The notes under the pieces are model-generated. The model made no database searches. It worked only from the letters and a program-made list of their open reading frames with translations, and was not told where the DNA came from. A stretch of 64,000 bases of DNA from Spirodela intermedia (lineage: Eukaryota > Streptophyta > Magnoliopsida > Alismatales > Araceae). Both the position numbers and the translations under genes were made by a program. Shown here piece by piece: positions 1 through 14,600 of the stretch. The stretch lies in the NCBI GenBank assembly GCA_902729315.2, contig LR746268.1, positions 396,001 to 460,000 of the forward strand, written 5' to 3'. Within the stretch, counting starts at the first letter, position 1. Every line of letters begins with the position of its first letter.

Positions 1-648
1 CGGGAAAGAGAAGACGATCCGATCGATCTCCTCCTTCGAACATCCAATTTCCTTCAGAAATCCAAGCCTACGGTTGATTCCAGGAAAATTCATCCGCGTA
101 GAGGGCAATTTCTCCAAAACCTTGGCGACGGTCCTCTTGCAGAAGCCGGCTTGCGACAGAGCCTGGCAACTTCGCCGGACGTCTTCAGGTTCAATGCGGC
201 ATCTCCAAGACTGCTCCAGGATCCTCTGCACCATAAAGGGTGGCACAGGAGAAAGCCCTATCTGGGAGAAAGCAAGCTCCCATCTCCTCAGGAACCCTAG
301 TTCCAAAACCCTCGGACAGAAGGATACGACCGAGACGAGAGAATCCTGGGAGAGGCCGAAGGACAGGAGGACCTTCATGCACCTCTGCACATCATCCTGC
401 TCCGAATCCAGCAGAAACCGGTTGCATCGGATGAACCAGGTGAGGGTGGAAGAGGGGAAACCGTACCTCTGCAAGAGATTGGCGAGGGAACTGCGCCGTC
501 GGACCAGAGAATCTCCGCCGGCGCCGCTCGGAGGGGCTTCCGTGAATGAAGGTAAAGATCGGATCGCCTGTCGGCCGGCGGCGAAGCCCTCGCCGGCGGC
601 GCGGCGGCGCAGAGGAAGCTTCGACAGAGCAGTTCTGGCAGATCCCAT
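1..648 (-). CDS. mTERF-family protein, N-terminal part (3' end outside window)
   Basis: An open frame runs on the minus strand from an ATG at 648-646 to the window edge, giving 216 residues without a stop. The first 45 or so residues are rich in Arg, Ala and Ser and lack acidic runs, as in an organelle-targeting peptide. From about residue 57 the protein has the helical mTERF pattern: a short segment ending in RYGF, then repeats with the Leu/Phe-Pro spacing of the family (SFCPRVLEL near residue 112, VLEKLPSTRMNF and LGFLKEIGCSKEEIDRIV near the end). Plant mTERF proteins act in chloroplasts or mitochondria on organellar transcription, splicing or translation. Which organelle or target this one serves cannot be told from the sequence. 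The family is often intronless, as here. The C-terminal repeats lie beyond position 1. The long plus-strand frame over the same bases is its shadow. Confidence 0.88.
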   Translation of the reverse strand, partial: MGSARTALSKLPLRRRAAGEGFAAGRQAIRSLPSFTEAPPSGAGGDSLVRRRSSLANLLQRYGFPSSTLTWFIRCNRFLLDSEQDDVQRCMKVLLSFGLSQDSLVSVVSFCPRVLELGFLRRWELAFSQIGLSPVPPFMVQRILEQSWRCRIEPEDVRRSCQALSQAGFCKRTVAKVLEKLPSTRMNFPGINRRLGFLKEIGCSKEEIDRIVFSFP

Positions 649-1167
649 GGCGAACGCAACGGCAAAAAAACGTTCCCTGCTAGAGGTTTGGGAAAAGGCG
701 GCAACGGCGACCGAGCTGACCCGGAACTGGTTGATCCCGATCCGATTCCGACCGAGTTCCAACCTTGTTCGATCCGGTCCACTTCCACTATATAATTGTA
801 TAGTTCGGAGCTTGGGCCCAGCCCGAGCCCGATTTTAATGGGCCGTGGTCAGGCTCAATATTAAAATTTGGCCCTATATTGTGTGGTGGGTCCTCTCTGT
901 GGTCGATGTATGGATAATTTAACATTGTCGGGATAAAAGTGTAAAAGAGTATATATACAATTACAATGGTAGAGAGAATGGAGGAGAGTTGAGTTTTGAC
1001 GATTCCGATAATTAAGAGGGTTTAATTCAATATTGGTTATTTATATTGGGCTCGATCGTAATTTTACACTTCAATGGAAATCTCAGGAGAACGGGCGACT
1101 CAACAATTGAATGCAACTAGGGCTCTCTCTCCTCCGACGGGCGTGAAGCCCCTTTCAACAATGTAGG
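649..1167. promoter_or_regulatory. Divergent intergenic region, mTERF (-) and DENN (+) genes
   Basis: This is non-coding DNA between two divergent genes. A TATATAA stretch at 789-795 is a weak candidate TATA element for the leftward mTERF gene, about 140 bases from its ATG. The middle (840-1080) is AT-rich. No coding sequence was recognised. Confidence 0.4.
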
Positions 1168-1259
1168 TCTCTGCTCTGCTCTGCTCTGCTCTGCTCTCTC
1201 TCTCTAGATATATATTTTATATCTCTTAATAAATCTCTCTCTCTCTCTCTCTCTCTCTT
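1168..1259. repeat. (CTCTG)n and (CT)n microsatellites
   Basis: Five to six CTCTG units at about 1168-1197 are followed by a short AT stretch and then a CT tract of about 28 bases at 1231-1259. They lie in the presumed 5' untranslated leader or proximal promoter of the DENN gene. Confidence 0.8.
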
Positions 1260-2635
1260 CCTCTCTGTCTCTGTCTCTCTCATTCGGCAGGGCCTGATCG
1301 ACCGACAACGTTCAGTGTTCTGTCGCCAAGATACGGCGCCGCTCTTCCCCCGTGGCCAGCGCCATCGGGCTGTAAGCATCTTCTCTCGAGACTGACCTCG
1401 GAACCCGCGGTGTGTCTGTTGTTACCGACGGCCCGAGTGTTCCCCTTTCAGGTCGCGGGTAGCCTTGCCGTCTCTCCCTCGCTTAATACTTCTCATGGTG
1501 GAATAGCTGTGCCGGGTAATTCGCGTCTTCCCCCTCTCCCGACCTGTGTTCTCATGCAGAAGTGTGGAACTGACTGACTTTATCATCTGTTTGATTGGGC
1601 ATCCAGAATTTTCTTATAATTAATTATGTTGATAGTTAATAACTGCTTGCGATTGTTCTCTTTTCTGGCTGAAGAAATTCGCAAGTGTTAGGGTCGGGGT
1701 TTGCATACGATCATGCAACTTTTGATCAGTCTATAAGTTTCTTCGTCATGCTGGTTGTTTATTTTCTCATTAAAGGATCATGCATCTTATTTAATCACGC
1801 ATCTCATGCACTGGATTTCCATCATTCAGGGATCCCGTTTCTTAGACTTCGGTCTGTCCGTCCGTCTGTGGATGATACGCACTCGTCCGGCGGAGAGTGG
1901 ACCCTTGGGTCTTTTATGTTTTTTTTTCAAATGCCTGGTGGATGAAATTTGTCATTGCTATCAGACGATATATTCGTAAATTTTGTGATATTAATTAATT
2001 TTGTGTCAAGCACCGGCGATTATAGTGTTAAAAACTAATACACCATCCACGAATTTCTAACTTCCAATCCAGTTATCATTTCACAAGTAACCTTAGAAGG
2101 GATATCTCATCTCTGAATTGAAAAGATAACGATATAGAAGTCAGTATTAAGCGTACTTTATTTATGTCCAATGTTGCATTCGCATCAGGATGGGATAATT
2201 ACTGTCCACTGATATGTAAACTTAAAGGAAAATCACTCCTGTTCTCTAGGCTAACTAGACTGAATTCTCGTATCGACAATTTGACACCCAGATGTGTTCA
2301 TCTCTCACATGCCATTTAAGCACTTATTTTCACAGGAAAAAAAATGCATTCATCAAGGAATTATGTTGAAGCATATAATTTGCACGCGGACGGCGGTTGG
2401 AGTTGAAATTCGGGAGTGTCATAAATTTACTTTCCATGTTAACGTTGAAGCTGCTTGCCACATTACTTTGTGATCTCTTTTGTTTTATATATTGCCATGT
2501 TGTAGTGAGGACACATTCCATCCTCCGGTGTGCATTACATTACTCAAATGCATGGGCATTAAGCTTGTAATAATAGGGATCTATTATTAGTCGATTCAAA
2601 AATTTTCGGAGACTAATATGGTTTTCTTCGACAGC
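1260..2635 (+). other. Probable 5'UTR and leader intron of the DENN gene
   Basis: There is no credible coding sequence here. A donor-like GTAAGC at 1372 and a strong acceptor (pyrimidine run ending CGACAG) at 2632 would bound a leader intron of about 1.26 kb, which places the first coding ATG at 2636. This is inferred from splice motifs only; the exact transcription start is not visible. Confidence 0.45.
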
Positions 2636-5600
2636 ATGGATAAGAATGAAGATTCTGCCAGCCCTGGATGGAGAGAATCCTTTTTCATGCAGACAAGAAA
2701 AGATGCTTCTACTGTTTCTTCACCACGCCCCTCCATAATGTTTTCACCCAAAGATGATACAGGTAGCCAACTTCAGAAGCTTAGACAGCAACTCTCTAGG
2801 GTATTGAAAGGTTTTTCACCTCCACCTGAGGTTAAGAGTGGAGCTTACAATCCAGAAGTACTCACTAGTCAAAAACGTCAATGGGCACACCAATTACAGG
2901 TATCCTTACTCACCTGTTCATTTCCTATGCATCCATCCATATGCGCTGGTGATATTTTAGTTTATCTGATTAGGAAAATGTGTTCCCTCGGCTCAAATAT
3001 CCAAAATTAACCGTCTGCGGAACCTTTTTTCACATTTTCTTGACTATCCATCCCCCCCCTCCCCCCCTTCATCCCCCAAAGCAAAGGAAATAAACTCCAA
3101 ATAATTCCAAAAAAAAATCCAACTCTCCTTTCTTTGTTTGCTGTTTTCTAAACGTTGGAGATAAAGCATCTTCCAAGTTCAAATTTCAAATTTTCAAATT
3201 TCAAAGATGTTCGAATAATCGTGGAGAATCTGTTTGCTGTTTTCTAAACGTTGGTCAGCAGTTTCAAAATCATCTACCGGTGTTTCTTGCTGGTTGTTGG
3301 CTGTGATTTTTTTCACAACTTTTTAGTTTCAATAAGTGAAGACATGCACAGATAATTCCTTATCTGTTAACTGCATATTTGACAGTTTTTATTGAGCAGG
3401 ATCACAGATCTGTGAGAGAACCACCTAGGCTATTTGAGAGTATGGTGGTGGTTGGACTCCATCCTTCCTTTGACGTTCAAGTATTTCAAAAGAAGTTACT
3501 GATGAGAAAGTTCGAAAGTTCAAAAAAAATGAATGGTGCATTTAATCACCAAGAACGGGCTGAAACTCTAGGAAATGTCGAACCTCAGGTATTATTATTT
3601 TCTTTCTGGTCGGCAGGATGAACTTATTATCCCGTTTGCATAGTTCTCGCTTATGGCTATGCTCTGTTGTGCATTTTAGTTTGAACTGATGCACCTTTTC
3701 AAAGAAAGTTTGCATTTTTTCCCCTCAATGTCTTAATATCTTGAATGGTGAAAGTTGTTTTGATTTTGTGCTCTCAGGTTTTATTTGTTTACCCCCCAGA
3801 GAAGCGGCTGCCTCTGAAGTACAAAGACCTTCTCTCTTTTTGCTTCCCTGGAGGCCTGGAGGTTGGGTTCCAAATACATTTCCATTTTTTCTTTATTGGA
3901 AGGTGACCATGTGACCACAGATCCTTTGAAAGTGACAGCTTATCAAATTCTTTCTATTCGTTAGACATTGCTGTGCCTAATGGGTTATGCTGTTCTATTT
4001 TCTATCGCCTGGACTTTTCTTTAGATGGTGGATGAAGATGAATGCTTTAGTTGACTACATTCATGAGTTACTGAAAACCTGTATTTTTTTATTGTGCTAG
4101 GCTCACGGTGTTGAAAGAACTCCTTCAATGAGCGAGCTGAACGAGATACTGCTTGGACAGGTTCAAATTTATTGTATATCTACCATTCTTTCTATATTGA
4201 TATGATGCTTCGGAATATAAGTCTGATCCTTGCAGATATTAACATCGGTGATTACATCAGTTTCTATTTTATTCTTTTCTACATCATCCTTCTTTTACGT
4301 TGATGTTAATAGAGATCATAGTCATCACTTCGTATGGTATAACTTGCTGTAAGAAATCTCATATCCACATTTGGATAAAAGAATCAACATGTTCAAGGAA
4401 GGGTCCAAACTCTCACAGAACTGTAGCTTGATCGCTCTTTCCCCAAGATTAAAATACATTACCACTTACTGTCCTCTTTCCATAACCCATGGCTCAAGGG
4501 ATTACATACTAACTCATCTTAGGCATGACGAAGGGTGCTAATTGAGAACTTGTTTTCATAAATTAGAAAATTATTATAAACCTTAGATTGGGGAGCGTTG
4601 GAGCCAGCAAGCAATGCCAGCTTAAATTTTGCATAGAACTTTGGCTTCCTTAAATCTCATTGAATGTATTTATTTTTATTGTAAATACATTCAGATCATA
4701 TGTATCACCAAGTGAGATACTGACTCTCTCTCTCTCCCCTCCATATATATATACGTATACATATACATATGCATATACATATGCACACGTACATACGTAT
4801 GCATGTGTAGATACCCCCTTCTTCCTTCGCCCAAAAATCCAAATATGTTCAGTCGATGCCCTTCCTCTGTTTATTCCCTAGTGGTATGGATCCTTCCTCT
4901 TTCTATTTGTACATGACCCACCCACACTTTGTGTGTTCCACTTCCCTCTGCGGTCATCAGTATGACCCCCACTACCCTAGCTACTTCCTCAATAAGAGCC
5001 TGCTTAGTACATCATACTGCCATGCCCTGGTTCCTTTTCTCCATGGTAGTCCCCTGACTGCAACTCTCTCAGATCCCTGGCCAGTCTAGGAACACTCCAT
5101 GTGGCTGTTTGAGTCAGGCCTGTCTATACCTTGTTAAACATATTTGGACCTGGGTGATGCATAGCAGGTCTCTGGTCCAGGTCTGCACTACTAACACGTC
5201 TCCCTATGCCAAATCGAAATGTTTTTTTTCTCTTTTCTTTAGCTAGTATTTTTTTAGTTTAGTTTCAATCTTGTAGATCTGTTGATGTGATATTTTTCTC
5301 CACTAACGTGAAGCATTGAATCAGATGCTTCACTTCATAAAACGTCATTAACAAATGCAATGTTTTTCATTTGCAGGATCACCTAAAACAAAGTGATTTA
5401 TCTTTTGTGTTTCGTCTGCAGGTATTTTTATTAAATAATTTGGCTTTCACCTTTCCAACAGGGTTTTTATGTATTTAAGAAATTTTCAATTTCTAATCTT
5501 CTATTCCATGGATGTAAATGCATGAGATTTTTTCTGCTTTCTTTGTTAGCTATCTGATGTTATAATGCGTAAATTTTATTGGTTATATACCTGCATGATT

Positions 5601-8600
5601 TTGAAAGCCACTTAAAATATTCTATCCATCACCACTACTAGCAGTTCTAATGGATGGACGAGGACTTCCTGGCCTCATTGCTGGGCGGATGCCCCCAGGA
5701 GTTCAGTTGCATCTTGAGAACAAAAGTACATTTTGTTTTCTGTTGATTTTTTCTGTAATGGGTAGAAAAACATGAATGGCGAATTTGATCTGGCACATCT
5801 GCAGGGCACAAGTAGAACACGGTGCTATTCTGCATGTGCCTCAAGACTAAATGTCAGATGTATTATGTTAGTGGGCACGGTAGAAAATTTTGGATTTTGA
5901 ATGAGCTCTGTTATATATAATTCACATTAGGAACTGTTTTAGAAAAAAATATGGGAGATAATATTGTGTCATGAGATAATGTGCGTCATGATGTTTTCTG
6001 GGATCATATACCGAGTAAAAGCCTGAGGACAGAACCTGGAACTCTCCAAAAAGTGTTTAAACATGTTCAGTTAAGCATTGACAGCTAGGAAAGATAAATT
6101 GTTGCGAGAAAAGAGAGGATTCTCTCTCTGAGATAAGACTACAGGCATTTTCCCGTGGTAGCTGTTTGTTTTTTGGTGGAATGTCGGCCAATCATGGTTC
6201 CACAGAAGACTAAGATATTCCTTTAGAAAGTTGTGGTTAATAATCTGAAAGCATACGACAGATCTAGGAGCTGGTGGGTACCCGTTAGGTGTGTCTGAGT
6301 GATTTGTGGTATGTTACCAAAATTCATGAGTCACCTTTATATTATTAGCATTTACTGTGATGGAGTTCTATTACCTTCTGCCTTCTTTCAGTTGCTCGAT
6401 GACTGAGTCGATCTCTTCTTCTGAATTCAAACCGGGACTTATCTGTCAAAGACTGGAAAATTTTTGCTCGTTGGTGTGTTGTGGGCAATCTGGAGTTCAA
6501 GAAATGTAAGGTCGTCAAAACATGAACTAACTTCAATTTATGGTATCCTGAGATAGGCACTTGAGCCTCAAGAAGATTGCCTTATGGTCAACCTTGTTTG
6601 GAAGATTTCAAGATGTTAATAATGTTGCTGGAGATGATGACCCTCAATTCGAACTGAGGTTCCGCTTATGTGCCGAGGCTATCATTAATGCACCTTAAGT
6701 TGGATAACGATCTTTCTTTCTCAGATTATTAATGAACTTCATTCAGTAGTCAGTGATGATATGCAAATGATCTCAATCACAGAAACTCTTAGAATTTGAA
6801 AGAAAAATGTAATGCCTTGTGGAAAAATGACAGTGATCGCTTTCTTACCTTTTTCTTGAATCTATATCGTGATAAGAACTATATTAGGGGAAAGAATGAA
6901 CGGATAGTACTGAGAAATTGTCCTATGTGTTAATTGGCTTCTATCAAGACAGATGGAGAAGTACGTACTGGAGAGTACATTTTCTTTTTTTTTTCTTTGA
7001 AAAAAAGAAAGTATGATGATGGAGCCTTTCAGTTATTTAGTGGGGACATGAAGATTGGTTCTCAAAAATTGGATGGATAATTCTTCCCTTTTGTTACCTC
7101 ATCTTTTGGATGTAACGTCAATTCTATGATTATCTTGACAGCTTTTCTCAGATGTTTTTGACGAGATGTATGTTCACGGTGATCATTAAGTCCTAATCAG
7201 CCCTGTGACCTACTTTGGGCGATCTATTATTATAACCATGCTTGATATTTAGACGTACTATAAGTGTATCTTCTTGTTCTAAATCAATACTGACACCACA
7301 TAAAATATTTTCTACTGTAAATTTTCGCATTTTTTCAGGTGGCAGATGATTCAACATTGTATGGATGCTGTGTTTTAGTTGAAGAAATTGTACAAAAGCC
7401 TCCTGCATTACTTTCCATTCTTTCAGAAGAGCAGCCTGTTCTGTCATCCTTAACTCGGCATATTATTACTGCACCTCGCTGCTACTGTATTCTATCAAGG
7501 CTTCCATTCTTTGATTTGCACTTCGGCGTTCTTAAAAGGTTTTTATTATTATTATTATTATTTATCTTAGCGGTCACTGTTCATATGACATTCATCACCG
7601 TACGATCAGAGAATTTCATGTAAATGATTCCCGGAATGATTTGTTGTTTGTGAGATTACTGATTTAGTTTTGGCGGACATAGTAACCACTGAATTTCAAA
7701 GTGGGAAAAATTCTAGTGTTATATCTAAAGTTGATATCCAGTGATTTCAGGGTGAACTGGGATTGTTATCTCAATAGCTTTGGTATTTATTAATTAGAAA
7801 TACTTAATATTGAACTTTCATACTAGTCTGTGGATTTTAATTGTCTACACACTGCTTAGTATTGCCTTTTTAGGAGAAAGAGCACCATATACAGTGTCTG
7901 GATGGGTGAATCGTGGAAGCAAGTAATAGTAGTCAGGCTAGTGGGTAACATTTATTGTTCATTGTTTTATTGGTACTTCTCCTTTGTTTTTCTTTGACTT
8001 TGTATCTGATTTCTCATATATGGGAGGTTTTGTCCATGTTTGTTGAGATCTCCTGTCTATGCTTTGTAATTTTAGTTCCTCAAAGTTTCACTTTGTCTGA
8101 TTTAACGCTATGATTTGTCTGTTTAAATTTGTCTGATCTTACCATATTATTACTTCAAGATTTGTCTCAATGTTACTTTACAAGTTTTTACTTTGCTTTC
8201 TTCATTCTGAATTGTGCTATATGCATATCATGCTTCTGAAGGCATTTCACCAATGTACATCATGTTTCTATAAGTACTTAGATTCTTCTGCTATATTCGC
8301 ATTATGTTTGCCGATTTGTGCATAATAGAGTAATAATACCAAAAAAATGATTCCCACATAAATTTCATCTCCGTTAATAGATATTTTATCATTGTGTATT
8401 CTGCCGTATTTATTGATAAAATATTTATCTTCGCGAGGTTGTCTCTATTTATCTAGTTATGCATCCATTTCATCAGTCAATATTTTATCATCAATAAATA
8501 GCATACATCATGTCTGTCCCTCTATCGTATCTCTTTCTCTTGTAGCTCTGTCAAAAATGATGAGTCGGAGACATTGGCAAAAAACAAGTTTTGCAGAAAC

Positions 8601-11600
8601 TATTGGTTGTGAAAATTTCCTTGATCTTCTTGTGTACAGTTCTCTTATTTAGTTAGCTCGCTTGTTCATATGTCCTTTAGGATACCATTGTTAAACAACT
8701 AGATGAAATCATTAACCATAAATTTTTAATATTTAGTTGTTTTGTAGACACTTTATGGCATCATCCTGTTTTCTTAGATCATTGATGTTGCATTGATGTT
8801 GTCCTATAACGGTTAACATAATATACACCCGATTAGATGGCTTGATAACAATCGCAACTCAGACCATTCCTCACACTTCTTCAATTCGCATAGTATCATT
8901 GTTTTCAGGTTGATCCTGAAGTGACAAGGCACTTTTTAGAGTAAAGGACTTGTGCACCTTGGTGAGTTAAACTGTTAGGTGAAACAATGGATGTGTTTTT
9001 TTGGTCGCTTTTGGCACCTTGTTTAGCAAAGTCGTAAACAACTAATTTTGATGAAAATGTTCTTCTCTTGGACGTTCTTTGTCACCAAACATCATAACAA
9101 ACTGAGACGATTAGAAAAACACTAAATAGATGTCTATCCATCTGCTCATTGTATAGCAGTCTAATCAAAGTATGTATTTCTTGGACTAAGTCCCCAAATT
9201 AAGCCATACTCGTGCCTTAGTATGTACAATGTTGCTGAATCCCTGTCACAGTCAAGAAGTTTCTTAGTTTGTGTGGCTTTTAGATGGATTCATTTTGATG
9301 TTAGACATGGCTTCTTTGTTCGTATTCACTGGCTCAAAGAATGTCAAAGAATCCTGTGTCCCCAAATTTTTAATATATTTTGGTCTTTATTTAAGCTTGA
9401 CTTTGGATTTAATTTACAGGGCACATCTAGATGAAAGTAATTTCTTAATTCGTTTGAGAATATAAAATGATTACTTTGTTTAATTTTTGTGTAGCATATT
9501 TGCTGAAGAAAGATTACGTCGTCTGACTAAAGGCATCGACATGTTGAATTTGGTTCCATCAGAAAACTACGTGGAAGATGATATCAATGGAACATCTGAT
9601 AGTAGTGAAAACAAGGATTCTGTTAGTGACGCTTCCATATTTTCTTCTGTTTCCCCTGGGAGGACTTCAAATAATGGTGCCCAAGTGGAAAACCAGGTGC
9701 CTGAAGGGGATGAAACCAAAGATTGCACGACTTTTCAAGTCAAGTCCGAAGATGGACATGCTACAGGAAAAGAACCAGTGATGGCCTCTCAGGATCTTTG
9801 CAGCCCCTCTTTGGATGAAGTATCAAGAAATAAGACAACGGACTCACTATTTCCAGAAGCTATTTTGTCACTCCTGCAATATTATCAGCTTGAGAGGTCC
9901 AAATCCTTCACCAGGTTGATCTCTATTTATTTGCGATGTTCCTCATGATAGTTAGATCAGTTGCCCTATCAATATTGTTTCTATAAATGTGCAATGGCAA
10001 GACAGCCACATATTGTGGCCAAATCTGTTGCATTAGCTTGCTTTTTATCAGCTTTGTTAAAATATAATTTCTGACATGCTTGTGGTCAAATCTATCTGGT
10101 GTAATTCCTGGTTCCTCGGAAATGAAAACTACTTACTGAGAATTACGGGACGGTGATTCTGAACCGAAGAAGGTATGCAGCAACCGATGGCTTTTCTGAA
10201 GGTTATCTCGGTTCCTCCCAAAAAATGAAACAATTGTAGGAAAAAGCTGTACAACACCCCTAATGTTAGGCGATTAATATTTAACTCGAACGTTTTAGGT
10301 TATATGGGAGAGTGAATACAAGGATTGATTTGTGATAGTAATCATTATCCTGTCATGTAACTCAATCCGCATGTTCGTCATTATGATTCCTGACCATCCA
10401 GTCAGGATTTCTAAAGTGCAGGCTTTATTTGTCGCGAATTATTGCAAATTGGCATCAAGAGCATTCTAAAGTTTAATGTGCTGAAATTTATCTTTACATA
10501 CTTCAAACAAACGATGAGAGTAGGAAAAATGTTTTCAGAACTAGTTAATGGGCAATGGGCTCCTATGAATGGCTCCTATGAAGCTTTCCTCCTATTCCTT
10601 GTTTTTCTGGGAGTCATTTCCTGCTGGATTATTTGGTGTGCATAAAAGCTTATAGAGCGCTGCTATCAGGCAGTGCTAGACTGGAACAATAGCCACATCC
10701 TTGGGTTCTACATTGTATCTTATGAGAACAATAGAATGGAGGGATTTATGAGAAAAGAACGTTGGGAGATTTTAATCGATTTTTTTTTTGGTAACTCTGA
10801 AAACATATGCATATTTTGATAGGGGAGTTTTTGGTTTTCTCAGACTAAAGGAATAGTTAAAATACACATGGCTACACTCTTAAAATTTCACTGCCACATG
10901 CAAAACATTCAAATGACTTACGATTGGTAAATCTTGTTATACTTATCGTAGCTCTATTTCATGCGATTTGTTGTCTAGGCGTGTACGCATGTTGTCTTCT
11001 AGTTTTTATGATCCTGTCAATGTTTGTAGTTTTGCTTCAAATCTGTGTCTGCCAACTTGAATTATTTGGAGACTAAGCTAGCCCTAATTGGTAATCGTAT
11101 TTTTGGTAGCAGGATGGTATACCTGGTATCTTGATGCTTTCAGAAAGGTGGGTAAAATAAAATGATCGTGCTAGATCCCGAGAACTAACATTGACTGGAC
11201 ATATAAGTGTCATTGTATTTTCTCTACTTCTTTGTAGAAGTACTAAATTAGGTTTCTCAGGAACATCTTGTAGGCTTGCCAATATATATCCCGAATCGTC
11301 CTTTCTCTGCACCGTGTGACTGTATGGAATTTTTTTCACAATCATTTCTACTTTTACATTTTTTTCATTTCTTGGTTTGCCTTCTTTTTATCACCAAACG
11401 GTCTTCAGTTTACACTCATATCGTAGTTTTCTGCTGCACCAATTTTTCTAGTATTGTAATGGATAAATTATGCGATGTGATTAAAGTGGAAGATTCGAGA
11501 AAAGACAAGTTTTAATCTGCAAGGAGTATTGTTTGCACTCATAACTTTAATAATAGTGCAGCCCTTGGGAACATGATAAAGATAAATCAAAGGAAAAGGA

Positions 11601-14600
11601 AGTTTGGGAAGTTGACTATCGTGAAGCAGTCATGGTTGCCAATAGTAACAATGAATAGTTCATTTCTTGCCAACTGTTTAAGCTGTAGATAAAAACAAGT
11701 TCTACAAATCTAAGCGATCTCTTGACCGAGACCGTAGAAAAGATATGTTTTCCAGAGCACATTTATCCAGCTGAATCCTATTTATTCTCATTACCGGTTT
11801 TGGGAAAATATGTATGAATCCACCAAAAAGGTCTGTATTTCAGATTCTTGTAGAGGCTACACCAGCAGGGAAAGGGAAAAAGTGTATAGTGGACTAGGTA
11901 GATTATGTAGAACCTTTGGTAGAATTAACTTGGACTCTGTTAGCTGGGCATTTTCTTCAAGGTATTTAAGAAAGAACGGAATTATGATCATGAATTGTAC
12001 TTCTCTGTCTTGGCCTTTTTTCTTTCTTTCTGTTTGGAGTACACAGGGAAAAAAAGAAAGTGTGATCAATCATATATGTGGGCAATTGCTTAATTAAAAA
12101 AAATATTTTCACGAGGTTGTGACTCACCGCACCTAAATAATTATTCAACGGTCATATATACCCAAGAAACATGTTTTTCCACAATGTAGACTCTATCCCG
12201 ATCCCCAAAATCTGACGTTGGTCATAAATAAGACTTTACCAACCAGTTATTTTAAGCCTTAGGCAGGGGCAAGGTGGAAAGTGAGCAATGTTTTTAGTAT
12301 ATGAGACATGCAGAAGAGAGAGGGTGCCACATATGGCTGGTAGAGTGCCATTCAATCTCAATTTTGTTTTGGTTCGTTCATGCTTTACCCCCATTTTCAG
12401 TGTAAAGATGTAGGTGCGTGAAATCAACGGGAAGATCAACAAAGGATGTAATCTCACCAGCATCATCTATTATAACTTGACACTCATACCTCTGTGATAG
12501 AATGAGAAACAACTCACAATTTGTAGCTGACCTTTGTGTCGGATATTAAAAAAACAGAAGGTTGTTGAGTTGCCACAAGTTACAACATCGTTTAAATCGT
12601 GACATGCGACCAAAACTAGTTGTTAAAATTACGGACCGATGTTGAAGGGACGATTGGCAAAACCCCATTTCAGTATTACCAGCAAATTATATGTTAAACT
12701 TTTTTAGTGATTTCTCAGTTTACGTGGTACATCTGCCAACTTTACAGATGACACTTATATTGCAGTTTGTCGGATTGTCCCTGTGAAGATGGAAGTTCGA
12801 GTGACGTCCACGTGGAGCTCGAGAAGCCTTCTTCCTTTGGCCATGGAGATTCTAATGTTCATAATGACATTCTTGGATGGGCTAAGGTTTGGATCTTTCT
12901 TGCGTAGCCATGCAAAATACATTCCCTTTTATCTCTGGGAACTTTGATTCACCATCAAATAGCATAGAGGATGCCTATCTTATCTATAATTGGTGTGGTG
13001 ATCCTTTTCAGACAAACGGTCATGGAGCTCTGCAGATAATCTCGGCATACTATCAGTTACATTGCCCTGTTAGAGGTTCAACACTCCGTTTCCACCCTTT
13101 GGAACACCTGCATCCTCTGGAATATCAAAGGCCTGGAGAAACGGTACTGCAGGTTGCTGGTGCGACAATTGACATTAGATCTTGCGTCACTAGCTTAGAA
13201 TTAGCCGAGGTACAAGAGCAATGTCAGCCTGTAACTTTCAGACGTTATTGAACGTATTATGTTAGTCTTCTGATTACAGATGTCACTTTGTTAGGCACAT
13301 AATGCACTATTAGCAGAAGAAGAGGCTACTGCTTTGTCTGTATGGACTGTTGCATGCATATGTGCCAACTTACGGCTTGAAAATGTAAGCGTTCGATGAC
13401 GTAAATATTTGACCTGGTTAAAATGATACAACTGTTGTATACATCAGAACGTCTTTCTTCTGATGTCTATCTCCGTAGCAGATTTTTACTGATGAGCTTC
13501 TATCGGAAATAAACCCCTAAAATATTTATTTCCACTCCGTATCCAACAGGCATTCTTGCTATGTGGCCATTGTGCAGTGCTAAATTAAATATTTATATAA
13601 TTTTCAGGTCTTGATGATGTTTGCTGGTGCACTTTTGGAGAAACAGATTGTTGTAGTCTGCTCAAATTTGGTACAAAATATTCCACGCTCTTTTTATTCC
13701 TTATTTTGTTCAGTATGTTCTTTCACATTAATGGTCTAGTGGAAACATAACTTTTCTAATTCCCTTTTTGAATCCGTTGCTTGATGAGTTGTTGCTTAAG
13801 GATATTTTAGGGGAGATTACTTTTAGTTATTTTTTTTCTTTTTTCGGTATCGTGATGGGACCACAGTTGACAGATGAATAAAACTAACTTTAGTCTGTGT
13901 TCGTCTTATACTCCACACTGTGTAGGAAATAATAACCGGCAAACAAATCAACGTATCAATAATTTAAATTTGAGGAATAATCTAGCAAGATTGGTGTGTT
14001 GTATGCAATGAAATGAGATCGAATCAATTGCTTGGATATTATTCACTTTTTCATGTTTTGATACTCCAGATAAGAATGTTGTATTATCAATTGCTTTTCT
14101 TGATGATTTTACACGGTTTCTGTTTACCCCCTTAAAGCTTCAACTGATTCTTTATATCTAAATGGTTCACAGAATAGCTTAGAGAATAGTATTCGTTCTA
14201 ATGGCTGAAATCTCCTTCAAATGTTTCTTAACATGTCGCCGGATCATCTTTTAAATGTATCGAGTCCTCTTGAGTACGATGCTTTTGCTTAGTTTTGATT
14301 ACAGGATGCCCATAGACTTGTCTCCTGGTGTATGTCTCAATGGACAGGCCCGTCTCAGGAAAAACCAAAGCCCACAAAAAGCCAAAAGTTATGGCGAGGA
14401 TTTGTATAAAATTCCTCATTGGGGCTCCCAGAATTTACAGGATCAACATATACATGCAATCTCAGACTCATCTGGGCATCAATGGAACTTGTTTCCAGAG
14501 ATCAGCATGTGCAATCTCCTCCTGATCCATGCAAGACCGTTGATCGAACTCCATATCTTTTATAAGTGTTGATTGTAAGGATATCTACCACCGTGAGTGA

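Noticed and set aside
74-838. 254-codon plus-strand open frame
   Set aside because: It is the opposite strand of the GC-rich mTERF coding region. Its translation has no family pattern, while the minus strand reads as mTERF repeats.
11563-11660. Possible extra DENN exon after a TGCAG acceptor (open for about 31 codons, phase-compatible start)
   Set aside because: There is no good donor in the right phase. Joining 9914 directly to 12766 keeps frame and continues into the conserved core.
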